NCBI GenBank assembly: GCA_040385825.1
Contig: JAZKGQ010000005.1
Location: forward strand, 1 to 51,360
Direction: 5' to 3'
From: JANNNF01 sp040385825
Lineage (GTDB): Bacteria > Pseudomonadota > Alphaproteobacteria > Rhodobacterales > Rhodobacteraceae
DNA: 51,360 bases
Below the pieces are notes generated by a model that saw only the letters and a program-made list of their open reading frames with translations, was not told where the DNA came from and did not search any database. Every line of letters starts with the position of its first letter. Position 1 is the first letter of the stretch. Below are positions 16,873 to 24,323 of this stretch, piece after piece. The position numbers and the translations under genes are program-made.

Positions 16873-17823
16873 ATGCAACTGGCCGAAAGCGTGACCTTTG
16901 GCGGGTCTGGGTTGGACCGCGCGGCGCATCTGCGCGGCGATGCGGGGGCCGTTGCCGCCTTGCATGCGCGGGGCACGGTGTTGCCGGTCTGGCGCGGCAA
17001 ACCCTTGATCGCGGACGATGCGGCGGGCTGGCTGCCCCCCGACCACCCGGCCTTGCAGCACGCCGGGCCTGCGGTGTTTCTGGGCCTGGACGGGGAAATG
17101 CCGCGCTTTGCGGTTGATGTCAGCGGCTGGCAGCCCAGCCCCGATGCCGAGGCCGTGGAGGCCGGTTTCTTCGATCCCTCGCTGCAAACCCACCCCGATC
17201 TGCCCGCCCCTTTTGCCTTTGCCGAACTGCGCGGGGTGATGACCCGCCTGTCGGCGCGCGATGCCGAACTGGTGGCCACCGCCAGGGCTGTGCTGGGCTG
17301 GCACCAAAGCCATGGCTTCTGTGCCGCCTGCGGGGCGGCGTCGGCCCCGGTCATGGCGGGCTGGCAGCGCGATTGCGCGGCCTGCGGCGCGCATCATTTT
17401 CCCCGCACCGACCCTGTGGTGATCATGCTGGTGACGCATGGCAACCGCGTGCTTCTGGGGCGCAACGCGGCTTGGCCCGAAGGCATGTATTCGCTGCTGG
17501 CAGGCTTCATCGAACCCGGCGAGACGATGGAGGCCGCCGTGCGCCGCGAGGTGTTTGAGGAGGCAGGCATCACCTGCGGGGCGGTCGGCTATCTGGCCAG
17601 CCAGCCCTGGCCTTTCCCGGCCTCTCTGATGCTGGGCGCGCAGGCCGAAGCCGTGTCGGATGCCATCACCATCGACCCGGCTGAACTGGAGGCCGCCGAA
17701 TGGGTCAGCCGCGAGGACCTGGTGACGGTGATGGCAGGGCTGCATCCGCGGATAAAACCGTCACGACATGGCGCGATTGCGCATTTTCTGATGGTAAACT
17801 GGCTTGCAGACCGGCTGGATTGA
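16873..17823 (+). CDS. nudC: NAD(+) diphosphatase / RNA NAD decapping hydrolase
   Basis: 316 residues. It hydrolyses NAD(H) to NMN(H) and AMP, and removes NAD caps from RNA in characterised homologues. The zinc ribbon is FCAACG...DCAACG with four cysteines. The Nudix box GFIEPGETMEAAVRREVFEEAGI fits G-x5-E-x7-REVxEEAG, and the NudC-specific SQPWPFPASLMLG follows. The ATG at 16873 begins the usual MQLAESVTFGGSGLDR; an upstream GTG at 16807 would add 22 unsupported residues. It starts about 130 bases after gcvP on the same strand, so read-through from gcv is possible. Confidence 0.92.
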   Translation: MQLAESVTFGGSGLDRAAHLRGDAGAVAALHARGTVLPVWRGKPLIADDAAGWLPPDHPALQHAGPAVFLGLDGEMPRFAVDVSGWQPSPDAEAVEAGFFDPSLQTHPDLPAPFAFAELRGVMTRLSARDAELVATARAVLGWHQSHGFCAACGAASAPVMAGWQRDCAACGAHHFPRTDPVVIMLVTHGNRVLLGRNAAWPEGMYSLLAGFIEPGETMEAAVRREVFEEAGITCGAVGYLASQPWPFPASLMLGAQAEAVSDAITIDPAELEAAEWVSREDLVTVMAGLHPRIKPSRHGAIAHFLMVNWLADRLD

Positions 17824-17893
17824 GACAACATACCGCTCAATCGGCAACAAGGCCCTGAAACGGGCGCGGACACAGGCAAAGGGGCGGCAGCGC

Positions 17894-18364
17894 ATGCGGC
17901 TGACAACGAAACAGGATATCGAGGCGCCGGCAGCCTTTGTCTTTGCGGTCATGACCGATTTTGACACCTGGGAACGGGCCGCCATGCGCCGCGGGGCCGA
18001 GGTCACGCGCACCGATACCCTGCGCCAGCCCGGCATCGGCATGGCCTGGCGTGTCAAGTTCGATTTCCGGGGCCGGGCGCGGGTTCTGGCGCTGAAATTC
18101 ACCGAGGTCGATCCGGGCAACCGGCTGGCCTTCACCGGCGATGCGCCGACGGTCGGCGGCGATGCGGTGGTCGAGTTGATGGAACTGTCGACCCGCCGGA
18201 CCCGTGTGACCGTCACGACCGAAATCAAGCCAAAAACGCTGGCGGCGCGGCTGTTCGTGCAGTCGATGAAACTGGCCAAGGCCAAGATCCAGCGCCGGTT
18301 CGAGGCCCGTGTGGGCCAGATCGCGGCAGACATCGATGACCGCTACAAACGCTCCAAGGCCTGA
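17894..18364 (+). CDS. SRPBCC family protein
   Basis: 156 residues. The start MRLTTKQDIEAPAAFVFAVMTDFDTWERAAMRRGAEV and the following alternating strands are those of the START/SRPBCC ligand-binding fold, often found in polyketide cyclase or lipid-transfer-like proteins. It is basic at the C-terminus (DDRYKRSKA). No signal peptide or membrane segment is seen. It begins 70 bases after nudC, perhaps in the same transcript. I chose the ATG at 17894 because the fold starts there; the frame itself opens at 17804 inside nudC. The ligand is unknown. Confidence 0.78.
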   Translation: MRLTTKQDIEAPAAFVFAVMTDFDTWERAAMRRGAEVTRTDTLRQPGIGMAWRVKFDFRGRARVLALKFTEVDPGNRLAFTGDAPTVGGDAVVELMELSTRRTRVTVTTEIKPKTLAARLFVQSMKLAKAKIQRRFEARVGQIAADIDDRYKRSKA

Positions 18365-18391
18365 AGGGGCGCTGTTTCAAACTGGTTGAAA

Positions 18392-18445
18392 TTCATACTG
18401 GCTCAAATATCCCACAAGGGGTCTGGGGAGTGTGAAACTCCCCAG
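18392..18445 (-). repeat. dispersed hairpin plus GATATTTG element, copy D
   Basis: On the minus strand, after the pheA stop: stem CTGGGGAG/CTCCCCAG (18423-18430 with 18438-18445, loop of 7), then GTGGGATATTTGAGCCAGTATGAA (18415-18392). The box GATATTTGAGCCAGTATGAA is identical to that of copy C at 44241-44260. Probable terminator of pheA. Confidence 0.75.
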
Positions 18446-18466
18446 CCGGTTGCAGCCTGCGCACGC

Positions 18467-19309
18467 TCAGCCGCGTTCGCGGTCGGCCGGATAGACGCCC
18501 AGAATGTTCACCTGAGTTGTGAAATAGCGCAATTCCTCCAGCGCGCGCTGGACCCCGGCATCGGCGGGGTGTCCTTCGATATCGGCGTAAAACTCGGTCG
18601 CGGTGAATGACCCGCCCACCATGTAGCTTTCCAGTTTCGTCATGTTGACGCCATTGGTCGCAAAACCGCCCATGGCCTTGTACAGCGCCGCCGGAATGTT
18701 GCGCACCCGGAAGGTGAAGGTGGTGATCATCTGGGCAGCTCGCGGGCTGGGGTCCGCATCGCGCGACATCACCAGAAACCGGGTGGTGTTGTTCGACTGA
18801 TCCTCGATGTGGCGGGCCAGCACGTCCAGCCCGTAGATCTCGCCTGCCAGTTCCGACGCCAGCGCCGCCTCTGCGGGGTCGTTCAACGCCGCCACTTCGC
18901 GCGCGGCGGCGGCATTGTCGTGCCAGTTCAGCGTCGCAAGCCCGTGCTGTTTGATGAAGCTGCGGCATTGCCCGTGCAGGATCGACATGCAGCGTACGCG
19001 TTTCACATCGGCCAGTGCGCTGCCCTTGATTGCCAGCAGGTTGATGTGCACCCGCACAAAGGCTTCGTCGATGATGTGCAGCCCCGACTGTGGCAGCAGG
19101 GTATGCACATCGGCCACCCGGCCATAGGTCGAGTTTTCGACCGCAAGCATCCCCAAGTCGACTGCGCCGGACCGGGTCAGGTCGATCACCTCCTCAAAGG
19201 TCGGGCAGGGGACGGCCTCCATGTCGGGGCGCGACTGGCGGCAGGCCTGATGAGAATAGGCCCCAGGTTCGCCCTGAAATGCGATGCGACCGGTCGTAGG
19301 CTGCGGCAT
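18467..19309 (-). CDS. pheA: prephenate dehydratase
   Basis: 280 residues, a monofunctional prephenate dehydratase converting prephenate to phenylpyruvate in phenylalanine synthesis. The catalytic domain has IAFQGEPGAYSHQA, GMLAVENSTYGRVADVHTLL and the active-site stretch DQSNNTTRFLVM. The C-terminal part, residues of about 195-270, is an ACT domain (FRVRNIPAALYKAMGGFATNGVNMTKLESYMVGG) with the usual Phe-binding ESYMVG, so end-product inhibition is expected. The start is the ATG at 19309, with GGAG 10 bases upstream. The reading frame continues open far upstream, but that is antisense to cycM and yejA. A terminator-like hairpin lies in the leader. Confidence 0.93.
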   Translation of the reverse strand: MPQPTTGRIAFQGEPGAYSHQACRQSRPDMEAVPCPTFEEVIDLTRSGAVDLGMLAVENSTYGRVADVHTLLPQSGLHIIDEAFVRVHINLLAIKGSALADVKRVRCMSILHGQCRSFIKQHGLATLNWHDNAAAAREVAALNDPAEAALASELAGEIYGLDVLARHIEDQSNNTTRFLVMSRDADPSPRAAQMITTFTFRVRNIPAALYKAMGGFATNGVNMTKLESYMVGGSFTATEFYADIEGHPADAGVQRALEELRYFTTQVNILGVYPADRERG

Positions 19310-19325
19310 GGGGGGATGCTCCGGT

Positions 19326-19344
19326 AAAAACCCCGCATTCGGGG
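19326..19344 (-). terminator. terminator-like hairpin in the pheA leader (possible attenuator)
   Basis: On the minus strand CCCCG-AATG-CGGGG (19344-19331... stem halves 19340-19344 and 19331-19335) is followed directly by TTTTT (19330-19326). It ends 17 bases before the pheA start codon, so it would stop transcription before the gene. A 19-codon ORF ends just upstream. Confidence 0.5.
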
Positions 19345-19356
19345 CGATTGGTCGCG

Positions 19357-19416
19357 CTAGTACACCTTGAACAAAGGGGGGGGAAGCGGGTAGATATCGC
19401 GCAGCAAAAACGCCAT
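19357..19416 (-). CDS. possible pheA leader peptide
   Basis: A 19-codon frame encodes MAFLLRDIYPLPPPLFKVY and stops 12 bases before the leader hairpin. It contains two Phe and two Tyr, with LFKVY at the end. No clear ribosome site precedes it, and it overlaps the start region of the divergent cycM gene. Phe content is lower than in the enterobacterial pheA leader, so this is tentative. Confidence 0.25.
   Translation of the reverse strand: MAFLLRDIYPLPPPLFKVY
19367..19396 (+). promoter_or_regulatory. candidate cycM promoter
   Basis: TTGAAC (19367-19372), an 18-base spacer and TAGATA (19391-19396) lie about 33 bases before the cycM start. The spacer is a G-rich run. Confidence 0.45.
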
Positions 19417-19429
19417 GGGAAGACGCGAC

Positions 19430-19948
19430 ATGTTCGACACGATGACGATCACCAAAGTTCTGGGCGCGGTCTGCGGGTCGCTCTTGGTGTTTCTGTTTGG
19501 CGCATGGGCGGCAGATGCGCTGTATACCGTCGGCGGCGAGGATGAAGGCGAAGGCTATGTGCAGGGCTATACCATCGAGGTTGCCTCTGCCGAAGCGCCG
19601 GCCGAGGGGGCTGCCACCGAAGACTTCGCCGCGATCTATGCGGCCGCAGATGCGGCGGCGGGCGAGAAGGTGTTTGCCAAGTGCAAATCCTGCCACAAGC
19701 TGGACGGAAGCAACGGCACCGGCCCCTATCTGAACGGCATCGTTGACAAGGCCAAGGCCTCGGCGCCCGGCTTTGGCTATTCCGATGTGCTGTTGGGCAT
19801 GGCGGCAGACACCTGGACCACCGACAACCTCAATGCCTTTCTGACCAGCCCCAAGGCCTATGCGCCCGGCACCAAGATGAGCTTTGCCGGCCTGCCCAAG
19901 ATCGAGGATCGCGCCAACGTGATCGCCTATCTGGCCTCGGTGAAGTAA
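19430..19948 (+). CDS. cycM: membrane-anchored class I c-type cytochrome (cytochrome c552/cy type)
   Basis: 172 residues. An uncleaved N-terminal membrane helix (VLGAVCGSLLVFLFGAWAADAL, residues 10-31) is followed by a Glu/Ala-rich linker (residues 36-66) and a cytochrome domain with heme motif Cys85-KSC-His89 and axial Met150 in GTKMSF. This is the plan of CycM of Paracoccus and CycY of Rhodobacter, which carry electrons from the bc1 complex to terminal oxidases in the periplasm while anchored in the inner membrane. The ATG at 19430 follows GGGAAG. A strong terminator follows. It is divergent from pheA. Confidence 0.9.
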   Translation: MFDTMTITKVLGAVCGSLLVFLFGAWAADALYTVGGEDEGEGYVQGYTIEVASAEAPAEGAATEDFAAIYAAADAAAGEKVFAKCKSCHKLDGSNGTGPYLNGIVDKAKASAPGFGYSDVLLGMAADTWTTDNLNAFLTSPKAYAPGTKMSFAGLPKIEDRANVIAYLASVK

Positions 19949-19969
19949 ACCCTGACCCATCTGCTGCAC

Positions 19970-19995
19970 GGCCGCCCCTGACCGGGCGGCCTTTT
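19970..19995 (+). terminator. Rho-independent terminator of cycM
   Basis: GGCCGCCC (19970-19977), loop CTGACC, GGGCGGCC (19984-19991) and TTTT (19992-19995), 21 bases after the cycM stop. Confidence 0.85.
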
Positions 19996-20137
19996 GCATT
20001 TCAGCCGGTGGCCCGGCGGCGTTAACGCAGAGTTCATCGGTTTTCCGGCAGGATGGCTGCAAATTGTGATGCAGGTTGAATGCATTCCGCTTTAGCATAA
20101 ACAGGGCAAGGCACGGAAATCTGGCAAGGGGTACGGG

Positions 20138-22051
20138 ATGCGGCATCAGAAGCGGGCGGTTGTCAGGGCCGGGGCAAAGGGGCCGGTGCGCAGCACGGGG
20201 CTGATCGGGGCGGGTTTTCTGGTTCTGCTCGCGGCGGTCTGGGGGGGCATGGTGCGGGCGCAGGCCACGATCACCGCGCATGGCATTTCTACCTTCGGCG
20301 ATCTGAAATACCCGGCCGACATGCCGTATCTGGCCTATGTGAACCCTGCCGCCCCGACGGGGGGCGAAATCTCTTTGCCCGCCCCCGGCAGTTTTGACTC
20401 GATGAATCCCTATTCCGCCAAGGGTGTGGCCGGGGCCGGGTCGAACTGGATGCTGGAATCCATCCTGACCGGCACCGCCGATGAAATCGGGTCCAGCTAT
20501 TGCCTGCTGTGCAGCACGATGGAATACCCCGAGGACCGGTCCTTCGTGATCTTCAACCTGCGCCCCGATGTGACGTTCTCGGATGGCACGCCGATGACCG
20601 CGGACGATGTGGTGTTCAGCTATGAAACCTTTTTGTCCAAGGGCTTGACCGATTTTCGCACCGTTTTTGCCCAGCAGGTTCAGGGGGCGGAAGTGCTGGA
20701 CCCGCTGCGCGTGAAGTTCAGCTTCAAGCCCGGCGTGCCCACCCGCGATCTGCCCGCCGACGTGGGCGGTCTGCCGATCTTTTCCAAGGCGCATTACATC
20801 GCCAACAAACTGGACATGGAGCGGAGCACGCTGACCCCCTATCTTGGCACCGGCGAATATCTGCTGGACAAGATAGAGGTGGGCCGCACCGTCACCTACA
20901 AACGCAACCCCGATTATTGGGGCCGCGAGGTGCCGCTGATGCTGGGCCAGGGCAATTTCGACAAGATCCGCTTTGAATATTTCGCCGATGGATCGGCGGC
21001 GTTCGAGGCGTTCAAGGGGGGGGCCTATACCTTCCGCAACGAAAGCTCGGCGAAGCAATGGGCCACCGGCTATGACTTTCCGGCGGTGGCTGCGGGCCAT
21101 GTGAAGAAAGAGGAACTGCCGTCGGGGTCCAAGGCCACCGGGCAGGCCTTCGTGTTCAACATGCGCAAACCGCAATGGCAGGACATCCGCGTGCGTGAAG
21201 CCGTGGCGATGATGTTCAACTTTGAATGGTCGAACAAGACGCTGTTCTACGGGCTGTATGCGCGGATCAACTCGGTCTGGGAAAACAGTTGGCTGGCCGC
21301 AACCGGCGTGCCCACCCCCGAGGAGGCGGCCCTGTTGCAGCCCCTGGTGGACGAAGGCCTGCTGGATGCCGCGATCCTGACGGAGGAGGTGGTGATGGCC
21401 CCGGTGTCGAGCGACCGGCAGCTGGACCGGGGCAACCTGCGAAAGGCCAGCGCCCTGCTGGACGCCGCAGGCTGGACGGTGGGCGCGGGCGGCATGCGCG
21501 CCAATGCCAAGGGTGAACCCCTGGTGCTGGAGTTTCTGTCCGACAATCCGCAGTTTGACCGGGTGATCACGCCGTTTGTCGAAAACCTGCGCGCGCTTGG
21601 GGTGGATGCCAGGCTGATCAACGTCGACAATGCGCAGTTTGAAACGCGGGTGCGCCCGCCGAACTATGACTTTGACATCATTACCGATAACGCCCGGTCG
21701 AACTATTATTCGGGGTCCGAGCTGAAGCAGTATTACGGGTCGGAAACCGCCGATATTTCGGTGTTCAACACCGCAGGCCTGAAGAACAAGGCGGTGGACC
21801 GGCTGATCGATGTGGTGATGGCGGCGCAGACGAACGACACGCTGACCGTGGCCACCAAGGCGCTGGACCGGGTGCTGCGCGCGCAGCGGTTCTGGGTGCC
21901 TCAGTGGTTCAAGAACACCAACACCGTCGCGTATTTCGACATGTACGACCACCCCGAGACGCTGCCGCCATACGCTCTGGGCGAGGTGACGTTCTGGTGG
22001 TACAACGCAGAAAAAGCGGCAGCGTTGCAGGCGGCAGGCGCGCTGAACTAA
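20138..22051 (+). CDS. yejA: extracellular solute-binding protein of a YejABEF-type peptide ABC transporter
   Basis: 637 residues, family 5 solute-binding protein. An N-terminal signal (LIGAGFLVLLAAVWGGMVRAQA, residues of about 21-43) sends it to the periplasm. HGISTFGDLKYPADMPYLAYVNPAAPTGGEISLPAPGSFDSMNPY is the characteristic YejA start, and the lobe sequences DVTFSDGTPMTADDVVFSYE and YLGTGEYLLDKIEVGRTVTYKRNPDYWG are typical. Relatives bind oligopeptides, including microcin C, and murein-related peptides. It heads an operon with two permeases and a fused ATPase, 16 bases before the next start. The ligand here is not known. Confidence 0.9.
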   Translation: MRHQKRAVVRAGAKGPVRSTGLIGAGFLVLLAAVWGGMVRAQATITAHGISTFGDLKYPADMPYLAYVNPAAPTGGEISLPAPGSFDSMNPYSAKGVAGAGSNWMLESILTGTADEIGSSYCLLCSTMEYPEDRSFVIFNLRPDVTFSDGTPMTADDVVFSYETFLSKGLTDFRTVFAQQVQGAEVLDPLRVKFSFKPGVPTRDLPADVGGLPIFSKAHYIANKLDMERSTLTPYLGTGEYLLDKIEVGRTVTYKRNPDYWGREVPLMLGQGNFDKIRFEYFADGSAAFEAFKGGAYTFRNESSAKQWATGYDFPAVAAGHVKKEELPSGSKATGQAFVFNMRKPQWQDIRVREAVAMMFNFEWSNKTLFYGLYARINSVWENSWLAATGVPTPEEAALLQPLVDEGLLDAAILTEEVVMAPVSSDRQLDRGNLRKASALLDAAGWTVGAGGMRANAKGEPLVLEFLSDNPQFDRVITPFVENLRALGVDARLINVDNAQFETRVRPPNYDFDIITDNARSNYYSGSELKQYYGSETADISVFNTAGLKNKAVDRLIDVVMAAQTNDTLTVATKALDRVLRAQRFWVPQWFKNTNTVAYFDMYDHPETLPPYALGEVTFWWYNAEKAAALQAAGALN

Positions 22052-22067
22052 CAACAGGCAGGCAGGT

Positions 22068-23213
22068 TTGGGCGCGTATATCCTTCGACGGTTGCTTCTG
22101 GTGATCCCGACGCTCATCGGGATCATGGTGATCAACTTTGGCCTGACCCAACTGGTGCCGGGTGGCCCGATCCAGCAGATCGAGGCCAGGCTGGAAGGGT
22201 CGGGTGACGCCATTCAGGCAATCTCGGGCAACAGCGATCCGGTCGAGGGCGGGCAGGGCGACCCGGCCTATATCGGCGCGCGGGGCCTTCCGCCCGAGTT
22301 TCTGGCCAAGCTGGAGGTCGAGTTCGGCTTTGCCCGCATCGTCTGCGCCGAAGGCTTTACCGGCACCCCGTCGATCACCGCAGCCGAATGCACCAAGGAA
22401 AAGATCCCCACGGTCGAGCGGTTCTTCATCATGATGGGCAAATATGTGGTCTTTGACTTTGGCCAAAGCTATTTCCGCTCGATCGACGTGGTGGACCTGA
22501 TCCTTGAAAAACTGCCGGTTTCCATCACGCTTGGCCTGTGGTCCACCTTGATCGCCTATGCCATTTCCATCCCCCTTGGCATCCGCAAGGCGGTGCGCGA
22601 CGGGTCACGGTTCGACACCTGGACCAGTTCGGTGATCATCGCGGCCTATGCTATCCCTGGGTTTCTGTTCGCCATCCTGCTGATGGTGCTGTTTGCGGGC
22701 GGGTCGTACTGGCGGATTTTCCCGTTGCGCGGGCTGACCTCCGAGGGGTGGGAAAATTTCAGCCCGCTGCGGCAGGTGACCGACTATCTGTGGCATATCG
22801 TGCTGCCCATAGTTGCCTCGACCATCGCGTCCTTTGCCACCCTGACCCTGCTGACCAAGAACAGTTTTCTGGACGAGATCAAGAAGCAGTATGTGATGAC
22901 CGCGCGCGCCAAGGGCCTGTCGGAATCGGCGGTGCTGTACCGCCATGTGTTCCGCAATGCCATGCTGATCGTGATTGCCGGGTTTCCGGCGCTGTTCATC
23001 AGCGTGTTCTTTGGCGGAAGTCTGATCATCGAGATGATCTTCTCGCTGGATGGGTTGGGGCAGCTTGGCTATAAATCGGCGGTGGAACGCGATTATCCGG
23101 TGGTGTTTGGCACGCTGTTCTTCTTTTCGCTGCTGGGTCTGGTGGTCGGCATCCTGTCGGATCTGATGTATGTCTGGGTGGACCCGCGCATCGATTTTGA
23201 CAGGCGGGGGTAG
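22068..23213 (+). CDS. yejB: ABC transporter permease YejB
   Basis: 381 residues. The protein opens MGAYILRRLLLVIPTLIGIMVINFGLTQLVPGGP, the classic N-terminus of the DppB/OppB-like permease in which a first helix leads into the periplasm. The long periplasmic insertion (residues of about 45-130, EGSGDAIQAIS...) distinguishes YejB from DppB. The EAA loop is KKQYVMTARAKGLSESAVLYRHVFRNAM. Six helices are visible. The start is TTG at 22068, after GGCAGGCAGG. It pairs with YejE to form the channel. Confidence 0.92.
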   Translation: MGAYILRRLLLVIPTLIGIMVINFGLTQLVPGGPIQQIEARLEGSGDAIQAISGNSDPVEGGQGDPAYIGARGLPPEFLAKLEVEFGFARIVCAEGFTGTPSITAAECTKEKIPTVERFFIMMGKYVVFDFGQSYFRSIDVVDLILEKLPVSITLGLWSTLIAYAISIPLGIRKAVRDGSRFDTWTSSVIIAAYAIPGFLFAILLMVLFAGGSYWRIFPLRGLTSEGWENFSPLRQVTDYLWHIVLPIVASTIASFATLTLLTKNSFLDEIKKQYVMTARAKGLSESAVLYRHVFRNAMLIVIAGFPALFISVFFGGSLIIEMIFSLDGLGQLGYKSAVERDYPVVFGTLFFFSLLGLVVGILSDLMYVWVDPRIDFDRRG

Positions 23214-23216
23214 GTC

Positions 23217-24323
23217 ATGGCCCTGTCGCCCCTGAACCAGCGCCGCCTGCGCAATTTCACCGCCAACCGCCGCGCCTATTGGTCCCTGTTGATCTTTTGC
23301 GTGCTGTTCGGCCTGTCGCTGTTTGCCGAAGTCATCGCCAATGACAAACCGCTGCTGGTGACCTACCGGGGCGAATGGCGGATGCCGTTCCTGCGGTTTT
23401 ACCCCGAAACCGCGTTCGGCGGCGATTTCCAGACCGAAGCCCAGTACCGCGACGCCGAGGTGCAATGCCTGATCCGGTCCGGCGGGGTGATCGACTGCTT
23501 TGACGATCCGGCGGGGATTCTGGCCGCGATTGACGCCGGCAGCTATGCGGGCGAGGGGTTTCAGAAAGGGTCGATCCTCTGGGCGCCCATTCCGTTCAGC
23601 TATAACACCATCGTCGACAAGGGCGGCGTCGCCCCCGGTGCGCCAGACCGGATGAACTGGCTGGGCACCGATGACACCAGCCGCGATGTGCTGGCGCGGG
23701 TGATCTATGGCTTCCGCCTGTCGATCGGGTTTGCCCTGATCGTGACGCTGTTGACAAGCGTGATCGGCATAGTCGCGGGGGCGGTGCAGGGTTATTTCGG
23801 CGGCGTCACCGATCTGATCTTTCAGCGCGTGATCGAGATTTGGGGGTCCACCCCGATGCTTTACGTCATCATCATCGTGGGCGCGGTGTGGAGCCTGAAT
23901 TTCTGGATGCTGATTGCGCTGATGGTGGCATTCGGCTGGACCGGGCTGGTGGGCGTGGTGCGGGCCGAGTTTCTGCGGGCGCGGAATTTTGAGTATGTCC
24001 GGGCGGCACGCGCCTTGGGCGTGCCCGATTGGCTGATCATGTTCCGCCATGTGCTGCCGAATGCGATGGTGGCGACGATCACCCTGCTGCCCTTCGTGAT
24101 GACGGGCACCATCGGGTCGCTGGCGACGCTGGATTATCTGGGCTTCGGCCTGCCCGCCGATCTGCCCAGCCTGGGTCAGTTGTCGCGGCAGGCGCAGCAG
24201 AATTTGCAGATGCCGTCGCTGGCCTTCGTGTCGTTCTTTACCTTTGCCATCATGCTGTCCCTGCTGGTCTTCATCTTTGAAGGCGTGCGCGATGCCTTTG
24301 ACCCGAGGAAGACGTTTCAATGA
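23217..24323 (+). CDS. yejE: ABC transporter permease YejE
   Basis: 368 residues, DppC-like permease. NRRAYWSLLIFCVLFGLSLFAEVIAND gives the first helix, then comes a periplasmic segment with YRGEWRMPFLRFYPETAFGGDFQTEAQY, the YejE hallmark. The core follows with NWLGTDDTSRDVLARVIYGFRLSIGFAL and the EAA loop RAARALGVPDWLIMFRHVLPNAMVAT. It starts 3 bases after the yejB stop and overlaps yejF by 4 bases (ATGA), so translation is coupled through the operon. Confidence 0.93.
   Translation: MALSPLNQRRLRNFTANRRAYWSLLIFCVLFGLSLFAEVIANDKPLLVTYRGEWRMPFLRFYPETAFGGDFQTEAQYRDAEVQCLIRSGGVIDCFDDPAGILAAIDAGSYAGEGFQKGSILWAPIPFSYNTIVDKGGVAPGAPDRMNWLGTDDTSRDVLARVIYGFRLSIGFALIVTLLTSVIGIVAGAVQGYFGGVTDLIFQRVIEIWGSTPMLYVIIIVGAVWSLNFWMLIALMVAFGWTGLVGVVRAEFLRARNFEYVRAARALGVPDWLIMFRHVLPNAMVATITLLPFVMTGTIGSLATLDYLGFGLPADLPSLGQLSRQAQQNLQMPSLAFVSFFTFAIMLSLLVFIFEGVRDAFDPRKTFQ

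Noticed and set aside
19357..19416. Phe-leader peptide as a firm gene call
   Set aside because: No ribosome site is visible and the Phe content is modest, so it is kept only as a low-confidence feature and a finding.
18467..22213. A 1248-codon open frame on the minus strand that contains pheA and runs on antisense to cycM and yejA
   Set aside because: Only the last 280 codons match a family. The rest is His/Arg/Gln-rich shadow of high-GC coding on the other strand, and pheA has its own start at 19309.
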